In this document: one piece after another, positions 52,001 to 57,039 of the stretch
Layout: the number at the start of each line of letters is the position of its first letter
Numbering within the stretch: the first letter of the stretch is position 1
Source: Azonexus sp.
Lineage (GTDB): Bacteria; Pseudomonadota; Gammaproteobacteria; Burkholderiales; Rhodocyclaceae
Reading direction: 5' to 3'
Length of the DNA stretch: 57,039 nt
Assembly: GCF_023150235.1 (NCBI RefSeq)
Contig: NZ_JAKLLH010000021.1
Coordinates: 1-57,039, forward strand
Notes under the pieces: model-generated
Told to the model about the DNA's origin: nothing
Database searches by the model: none
Seen by the model: only the letters and a program-made list of their open reading frames with translations
Position numbers and translations under genes: made by a program

Positions 52001-53292
52001 TGCAGCCACCCCTGCTTTTCACCCACGTAACGCCAGCGAATCCAGAATGGATCGGTGTCACCCAACAGCCGCCGCAATTGCTCATCCAGTGCTGTCGCGC
52101 GGTCATGGTCAATCACTTTTTCCGAAAGAATTTCAGCAGCGTCCTGCAACACTTCTTCCGCCTCCAATGAACGGGCGCAGCCCAAATCAAAGGCCTCGCT
52201 GATCAACCAACGCGAGACATCGCCCAAACGCACAAAAGGCCGCTTCTTGAACTCAACGGTCGGTTGCAGCCCCTCCTGCTCGACGATCAAGTCAAGATCA
52301 AACCAGGCGTCCTGGACTTCGTCAAAACGAGGCTCGACTGAAGCCATGATCAAAGGCGAATGGGTCACAGCAAGCACCTGGACCTCTGCACTGGCAATCA
52401 ACGATTGCGTGACATCCAAGAGCGCCGGAATAATTCGGCGTTGCCACTTGGGATGGAGGTGAGACTCCACCTCATCAATCAAAAACACGACCTGATTGGT
52501 TGTTGTTTCGGAGAGCAACTTTGCCGCTTTTTGGTGCTCCTCCCAACACCACACCAGGAAATAGGCCAGTGCAATAATGCGACGCATGCCCGAAGAGGCA
52601 TGGACGACTGCCACATCCCCCCCATAAGGCATTCGGACGGTCGGCATGTCACGAACGTCGTCAAGACTGATTCTGGTCAATTCTCCTGGCGACAGCTTTT
52701 CCTCCGAAGCTGGCGACAGCACATCAAGTGCGGCACATAAATTTTTGAAAGCGCCACCACCTTCCTTTTGCCAACTCGCCCAATCCCGAATCAAGCCATT
52801 GCACAACCATTTGCCTTCGGTGCCTGGCAAGCCATCCCAGACTTGTGCAGGACTAAAGACGTAAGCGGGGGGGCGATCCTGAACATCCACCCCTCCCTGA
52901 GTTCGCCAGTAATTGCGGGCAGGGTCCCACACCGCAAATCCACCATCGGCCATCGCGTAGAAAATCAGCCCAGGATTTGCCGGTCGTCCTTGCTGCCCTG
53001 TCCAGGCTTCATCACGCCGCGCATAGCTGCTCAAATACTCAACGGGCTTGGACTTTCCGGTAAAGGAAAAATCAATCGTAGCCTCACCCTCTCCACGCGG
53101 TAGCGCCTTTTTCCCTGAGGTGAGTTTGGGATTAACCTCGGCAGGCCACTTCCTGGTCATCGACCACCATGCAATATCGAGCAAAAAACTCTTGCCCAAG
53201 CCGTTATCGCCAGTAATCAGATTTAACCGCTTACCAAACTCCAGTTCAGTATCAGCCGGGCCGATATTCGTTAGTTTGAGGTGTTTGAGCAT
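51997..53292 (-). CDS. AAA ATPase of a Septu-like system (PtuA-like)
   Basis: A 431-residue cytoplasmic ATPase of the SMC/OLD-like AAA_15/21 class. Seen: LKLTNIGPADTELEFG; Walker A GDNGLGKS at residues 28-35; the signature-like HASSGMRRIIALAYFLVW; Walker B VVFLIDEVESHLHPKWQRRI; and the downstream VLAVTHSPLIMASV switch His. No TOPRIM or long coiled coil, so PtuA rather than OLD. GGGGAGG precedes the ATG. It lies 27 bp after the permease stop and overlaps the HNH gene. Together they form a compact insertion in the ABC operon. Confidence 0.85.
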   Translation of the reverse strand: MLKHLKLTNIGPADTELEFGKRLNLITGDNGLGKSFLLDIAWWSMTRKWPAEVNPKLTSGKKALPRGEGEATIDFSFTGKSKPVEYLSSYARRDEAWTGQQGRPANPGLIFYAMADGGFAVWDPARNYWRTQGGVDVQDRPPAYVFSPAQVWDGLPGTEGKWLCNGLIRDWASWQKEGGGAFKNLCAALDVLSPASEEKLSPGELTRISLDDVRDMPTVRMPYGGDVAVVHASSGMRRIIALAYFLVWCWEEHQKAAKLLSETTTNQVVFLIDEVESHLHPKWQRRIIPALLDVTQSLIASAEVQVLAVTHSPLIMASVEPRFDEVQDAWFDLDLIVEQEGLQPTVEFKKRPFVRLGDVSRWLISEAFDLGCARSLEAEEVLQDAAEILSEKVIDHDRATALDEQLRRLLGDTDPFWIRWRYVGEKQGWLQ

Positions 53293-53319
53293 GCTGCCTC
53301 CCCTTTAATACTCATATTT

Positions 53320-54879
53320 CTAAGCCATCCTCGGATCAAAGGCGTCGCGCACCGCGTCGGCGAACAGATTGGCCGCCAGCACCAGCACGAACATGGTCGC
53401 GAAGGCTGCTGCCAGCGACCACCAGACCACCGGTTCGCGGCCCAGCTCAAGGCGGGCGTTGTTGATCATCGTGCCGAAACTGGTCATCGTCGGATCGACG
53501 CCGATCCCGACATAGGAGAGCACCGCCTCGGCCAGCACCAGCCCGGAAAAATCCATCACCAGCGCGATCACCACGATGTGCATCAGGTTGGGCAGGATGT
53601 GACGGCCGATGATCCGTGCGTGCGAGACGCCAAAGGCCTGCGCCGCCTGGATGTATTCGAGTTCGCGCAGCTTCAGCGTCTCGCCGCGCAGCAGCCGGCA
53701 CAGCCCGGTCCAGGAAGTCACCCCGAGGATCGCGCAGAGCGCCAGCAGGCGCAGGTCGGCGCGCTCGGCGGCGGTGGCGAACCACTGCGGATGGGTGTCG
53801 ATCACCACCTGCATCATCAGCACCGCAGCAGCGATCAGCAGCACGCCGGGAATCGAGTTGAGCACGGTATAAAGGTACTGGATCAGGTCGTCCACCCAAC
53901 CCCGGAAATAGCCGGCGGCGATCCCCAGCAGCACCGCCAGCGGCAGCATCACCAAGGTCGTCACCAGGCCGATGATCAGGCCGGTGCGGATACTCTTGAG
54001 CACCTGGTAGAGCACGTCCTGGCCGACCTTGTCGGTGCCGAAGACGTGGTAGTCGGCGGCCAGCGCGAACAAGGGCGGCAGCAGCAAGGCGAGCAGGAGC
54101 AACACCGCCAGCACCGCGTCCCAGGCCAGGCCGCCGCCAGCCGCGCCCCCTGCCCCGCCGGTTTCGCCACGCAACAAGGCCCAGGCCCCGGGCAGCGCCG
54201 GTTTTTGCCCGCTTTCACGGTCGACCGTGAAAACCTGCGCTTTTGCCCCCGCCTCTGGCGCCACTGGCCGTGCCATTTGCGACGAGTACTCGGCGCTGGC
54301 GGCCAAGGCCAGCGCCCGCTGCCGTAAGTAGCTCAGCAGCGCCAGGGTCAGCAAAGTCCAGCCGAGGAAGCCGAGCGCGGCGTAGCGGAAGGCGGTGAAT
54401 CCGACATCGGCGGCAAGCTCGGCTTCGCGCTCGCCGAGGTGGGCGCCGCCGTACTTCAGTCGGGGCCGTTCGCGGACCGTGCCAACGCCGGCAACCTCGC
54501 GGGTTTCCTTGGCCAGCAGCCGGGTCGCGAACGGCGCCGAATAGGTTTTTTCATTGCGCGTGCGCAGCGGCGTCGCCAGCGCGTCGAGCAGCGACAGCAC
54601 CTCGACCGCGTACTGCGCTGAGGCCTTACTACCCGCCCCCGCCGGCCCGCTCGCCGCCGGCAGCCGCAGGCGGTAATGCAGCGAATCGAGCAATCCGACC
54701 AGCGCAAAGCAGAGCAAGACAGTCGCCGCCGCCATCCCCGGCCGGCTCGCCCCGACCCGCTGCCAGGCGCTCGCCAGCGGCGGGCTGCGGCGCGCCAGCA
54801 GGGCCAGGCCGAGGGCGGCGGCAAAGAGCAGCCAGACCAGCAGGTCGGACCAGAGGACGACGATCTGGAAGGGCATCAT
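53320..54879 (-). CDS. ABC importer permease (YejE-like) with long N-terminal extension
   Basis: A 519-residue inner-membrane permease. The C-terminal 300 residues are a normal BPD permease (YHVFGTDKVGQDVLYQVLKS, EAA loop EYIQAAQAFGVSHARIIGRHILPN, SYVGIGVDPTMTSFGTMINN). The first 210 residues are an extension with three further hydrophobic segments and a periplasmic-looking part (KTYSAPFATRLLAKETREVA). The linker after it (residues about 218-224) is coded by the palindromic repeat, read as FTVDRES. The start overlaps the upstream stop (ATGA). Confidence 0.9.
   Translation of the reverse strand: MMPFQIVVLWSDLLVWLLFAAALGLALLARRSPPLASAWQRVGASRPGMAAATVLLCFALVGLLDSLHYRLRLPAASGPAGAGSKASAQYAVEVLSLLDALATPLRTRNEKTYSAPFATRLLAKETREVAGVGTVRERPRLKYGGAHLGEREAELAADVGFTAFRYAALGFLGWTLLTLALLSYLRQRALALAASAEYSSQMARPVAPEAGAKAQVFTVDRESGQKPALPGAWALLRGETGGAGGAAGGGLAWDAVLAVLLLLALLLPPLFALAADYHVFGTDKVGQDVLYQVLKSIRTGLIIGLVTTLVMLPLAVLLGIAAGYFRGWVDDLIQYLYTVLNSIPGVLLIAAAVLMMQVVIDTHPQWFATAAERADLRLLALCAILGVTSWTGLCRLLRGETLKLRELEYIQAAQAFGVSHARIIGRHILPNLMHIVVIALVMDFSGLVLAEAVLSYVGIGVDPTMTSFGTMINNARLELGREPVVWWSLAAAFATMFVLVLAANLFADAVRDAFDPRMA
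54215..54230. repeat. Palindromic repeat TCACGGTCGACCGTGA, copy 6, inside a gene
   Basis: An exact 16-bp copy within the permease gene, flanked by GGTTTTTGCC and CGCTTTTGCCCC as in intergenic copies. It is in frame and codes for part of a linker between the N-terminal extension and the permease domain. Confidence 0.9.
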
Positions 54880-55853
54880 GAGAAGCGGATCCGTGGATCG
54901 ACCAGGGTGTAGGACAGGTCGGTGAGGATCAGGCCGACGATGTAGAGCAGCGAACCGATGAAGACCATCGCCCGCACCACCGCGAAATCCTGCGCGTTGA
55001 TCGCGTCGATGGTGTAGCTGCCCAAGCCGGGGATGCCGAAGAAGGATTCGCTCAGCAGCGAGCCCATGAACAGCAGCGGGATCACCACGACAACGCCGGT
55101 GAGGATGGGAATCAGCGCGTTCTTGAGGATGTGGCGCGAGAAGACCACGGTTTCGCGCAAGCCCTTGGCGCGAGCAGTGCGCACGTAGTCCTTGCTCACT
55201 TCCTCAAGGAAGATGCTGCGGTACCAGCGGGCCGACGAGCCGATCCCGGAGACGACCCCGATCGCCACCGGCAGGATCAGGAAACGCCAGGCATCGAGGC
55301 CCTCGCCGTAGCCCGAGATCGGCACCAGTTTCCAGATCTTGGCGACCAGGTACTGGCCGCCGATGATGTAGAACAGCCCGGAAATCGACATCAGCGCGAC
55401 ACAGAGCACGACGCCCCAGAAGTCGAGCGCGCTGGCACGGAAGAAGGCCAGGGTCAGCGCCACCGCAATCGCGACGAAAAGACCGAGGATGAAGGTCGGC
55501 AGCGCAATCGCCAGCGACGGCCCCATCCGCTGCCCGATCTCGCGGGCGATGTCGCGGCCGTCCTCGGCGCGGCCGAAGTCGCCGACGAACATGCGCGCCG
55601 ATTTCTCGAAGAAGATGGTCTCGCTGAACACCCCGCTACCACTGGCCGCCGGATTGACGAACAAGGGCTTGTCGTAGCCGCGCTCGGCCTTCCAGCGCGC
55701 CATCGCCTCGGGCGTCACGCGCTTGACCCCGAGCTGCATCCGCGCCATGTCGTCCGGCGTATTGACGACGAAGAACAGCGCGAAGGTGATCAGGTTCACC
55801 CCGATCAGGATCGGGATCGCGTAGAGCAGGCGGCGGACGATGTAGGCGAGCAT
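54876..55853 (-). CDS. ABC importer permease (YejB/DppB-like)
   Basis: A 325-residue inner-membrane permease with six predicted segments. The family's N-terminus is YIVRRLLYAIPILIGVNLIT; the EAA loop is DYVRTARAKGLRETVVFSRH; then LSESFFGIPGLGSYTIDAI and the C-terminal TDLSYTLVDPRIRF. It is the first gene of the operon. No solute-binding protein gene is present in the window, so the receptor is encoded elsewhere. Substrate (di- or oligopeptide, or similar) is inferred from the family. Confidence 0.93.
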   Translation of the reverse strand: MLAYIVRRLLYAIPILIGVNLITFALFFVVNTPDDMARMQLGVKRVTPEAMARWKAERGYDKPLFVNPAASGSGVFSETIFFEKSARMFVGDFGRAEDGRDIAREIGQRMGPSLAIALPTFILGLFVAIAVALTLAFFRASALDFWGVVLCVALMSISGLFYIIGGQYLVAKIWKLVPISGYGEGLDAWRFLILPVAIGVVSGIGSSARWYRSIFLEEVSKDYVRTARAKGLRETVVFSRHILKNALIPILTGVVVVIPLLFMGSLLSESFFGIPGLGSYTIDAINAQDFAVVRAMVFIGSLLYIVGLILTDLSYTLVDPRIRFS

Positions 55854-56019
55854 GCAAACAGGGGGCGGGGAGCTTCAGGCAGCACCGTGGCGCGGGGCTA
55901 AGGGAAAGAACGGCGTGGCAGGGAGTTTTTCACCCCGGCAATTTTGCGGCAGCGGCATTGTGCCATGCGGCCACCACTGGCCGCGAGCGAGTCGGCGAGC
56001 GAGTCGGCGAGCGCCTTCG

Positions 56020-56886
56020 TCAACACAGGAAGGACTCCAAAGCATGGGCCACGGCTTGCGGCTGATCGTGCTGAAGGTTATGGCCGGAATCGGCGATCCG
56101 GGCGAGCTGCAAATCGCCAAAAGCCCCCAGGCGCCGCTGCATTTCCTCCGCATCCTGGCCGAAGCGCATTTCGACAAAGCCCTCTTCCGCGATCACCTGC
56201 AGCACCGGAGCCTCGATCTGGCGCCAGGCGGCCAGCGCATCGTCGATCCGGTACAGCGTCGGCGAGGCGATCTTGTGCCAGGGATCGCACGCCATCGTCA
56301 CCCCACCGTCGGCCGTCGGGCAACTGACATGGGCCGCCAGGAAAGCCGCCCGCGCCTCGCTCAGGCGGGGATTGGCAGCACGCAGCTGGCGCGCCAGCGC
56401 GGCGCAGTCCGGGTAGTGGCGGAGGCGCGGACGGCGGCCGATCTCGTCCAGCCACTGCCCGAGCTGAGCCGGCGCATCGACCGCCGGATCGGGCTTGAGC
56501 CCGAGGAAATCGAGCATCGCCAGCCGCGCCACCCGCGCCGGGCGCAGCGCCGCATAGGTCGCTGCGATGTTGGCCCCCATGCTGTGGCCGACGATCTGCG
56601 CCGGCTGCGTCGGCGAGTAATGCGCCAGCAGCGCATCGAGATCGGCGTAGTAATCGGGAAACCAGTACGGCCGCCCCAGCCATTCGCTGCCGCCGTAACC
56701 CCGCCAGTCCGGCGCGATCACGTGCCAGGACTGGCGCAAGGCATCGACGACGAACTGGAAAGTGGCCGAGGCATCCATCCAGCCATGCAGGAAAAATACC
56801 GGCGGCGCTTCCTCCGGCCCCCAGTGGCGAACCTGGTAACGCAAACCACGAAGAGCGATGCTTTCGGTACGGCTAGGCTGGAACAT
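56020..56886 (-). CDS. Alpha/beta hydrolase
   Basis: A 288-residue cytoplasmic hydrolase. Oxyanion-hole region FFLHGWMDAS (residues 31-40), nucleophile S102 in VGHSMGAN, and the catalytic His in DSGHNLQHD near residue 267. The acid is probably in the strand before HISVIAEEG-like VLQVIAEEGFVE. Substrate unknown; the fold covers esterases, epoxide and C-C hydrolases. Its start is only some 25 bp from the end of a group II intron, so its native promoter is probably disrupted. Confidence 0.9.
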   Translation of the reverse strand: MFQPSRTESIALRGLRYQVRHWGPEEAPPVFFLHGWMDASATFQFVVDALRQSWHVIAPDWRGYGGSEWLGRPYWFPDYYADLDALLAHYSPTQPAQIVGHSMGANIAATYAALRPARVARLAMLDFLGLKPDPAVDAPAQLGQWLDEIGRRPRLRHYPDCAALARQLRAANPRLSEARAAFLAAHVSCPTADGGVTMACDPWHKIASPTLYRIDDALAAWRQIEAPVLQVIAEEGFVEMRFGQDAEEMQRRLGAFGDLQLARIADSGHNLQHDQPQAVAHALESFLC

Positions 56887-56910
56887 GGTGGAGCGTGACG
56901 ATCGGGATAG

Positions 56911-57039
56911 GGGGCAGCCATTATAAGCTGCGCCCCTCCCACACCACCCGGCATGCGGGTCCGCACCGGGCGGTTGGAATGGTTGAGGTAGTACACAGGC
57001 AAACCCTCCTGCACACCCCTGGCTTCACCATTTCGAGTT
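56911..57039 (-). ncRNA. 3' end of a group II intron running off the window
   Basis: On the minus strand, 56975-56942 is a 34-nt domain V-like hairpin (AACCGCCCGGTGCGG...CCGCATGCCGGGTGGTG). TGGGAGGGGCGCAGC and a domain VI-like hairpin GGGCGCAGC...GGCTGCCC follow, ending near CCCTAT at about 56910. This series is typical of bacterial group II introns. The remaining 60 bases belong to the intron but hold no readable gene. The reverse transcriptase gene is expected beyond the right edge. Confidence 0.68.

Noticed and set aside
51997-53292. Assignment of the ATPase as an OLD-family nuclease (Gabija/Retron type)
   Set aside because: No TOPRIM domain is visible after the ATPase, and no reverse transcriptase or helicase gene is adjacent. 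The HNH partner fits Septu better.
55975-56010. Short tandem GCGAGTCGGCGA units near the right end
   Set aside because: Only two to three units in non-coding sequence; too little to call a repeat feature.

Overview
The window is GC-rich chromosomal DNA from a betaproteobacterium, most like the Rhodocyclales (Dechloromonas/Azonexus type). The evidence is the gene set: a PedF-type cytochrome with a quinoprotein-associated binding protein, a PQQ-catabolism beta-propeller, a DUF4212/VC_2705-type symporter pair, and the ribosomal and replication gene order. The genus assignment is inference; no 16S gene is present.

Layout. 1-1540: end of an aldehyde dehydrogenase gene, a DUF779 gene and a small cytochrome c. 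1540-9080: an accessory region of lower GC and patchy content. It holds a HEPN-like orphan, a transposase remnant, two 98-bp terminal-inverted-repeat elements, a secreted SH3-like protein, a Fic-family protein between two long direct repeats, a group II intron scrap, and a toxin-antitoxin locus whose toxin gene is split by a 164-bp MITE-like element. 9100-14144: cytochrome b561, beta-propeller, periplasmic binding protein and PedF cytochrome (minus strand), divergent from a sigma-54 activator (plus strand), with good -24/-12 promoters facing both ways. Together with the left edge this looks like a PQQ-linked alcohol oxidation locus interrupted by the accessory region. 14177-17350: EamA transporter, LysR regulator and an exported Ppx/GppA-like protein.

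17555-24437: tsaD, divergent from rpsU-yqeY-dnaG, then rpsF-priB-rpsR-rplI and dnaB. rpoD, usually next to dnaG, is absent. 24492-32595 (minus strand): transglutaminase-like protein, PhoH, Bcp peroxiredoxin, PPK1, class I fumarase and a TIGR00645 membrane protein. 32855-46039 (plus strand): acetyl-CoA synthetase, then a small membrane protein, a symporter-fused histidine kinase, a response regulator, a membrane pseudo-kinase fused to a DEDDh exonuclease, a cNMP/CBS/DUF294 nucleotidyltransferase, a degenerate DnaQ-like protein, a sodium:solute symporter with its small subunit, and a small membrane protein. This reads as one locus for acetate or organic-acid sensing, uptake and activation.

46185-46945: seven tRNA genes in the order Ala-Glu-Asp-Ala-Glu-Asp-Asp. 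47115-48716: MltD. 49339-55853: a peptide-type ABC importer operon (two permeases and a double ATPase). A two-gene Septu-like (PtuA ATPase + PtuB HNH) defence module lies between the second permease and the ATPase. The right end has an alpha/beta hydrolase and the 3' end of a group II intron that runs off the window.

The whole window is threaded by a palindrome, TCACGGTCGACCGTGA. There are six exact 16-bp copies and several decayed ones, mostly intergenic but one in frame inside a permease gene. This repeat family and the exonuclease/pseudo-kinase fusion are the observations I consider least explained.
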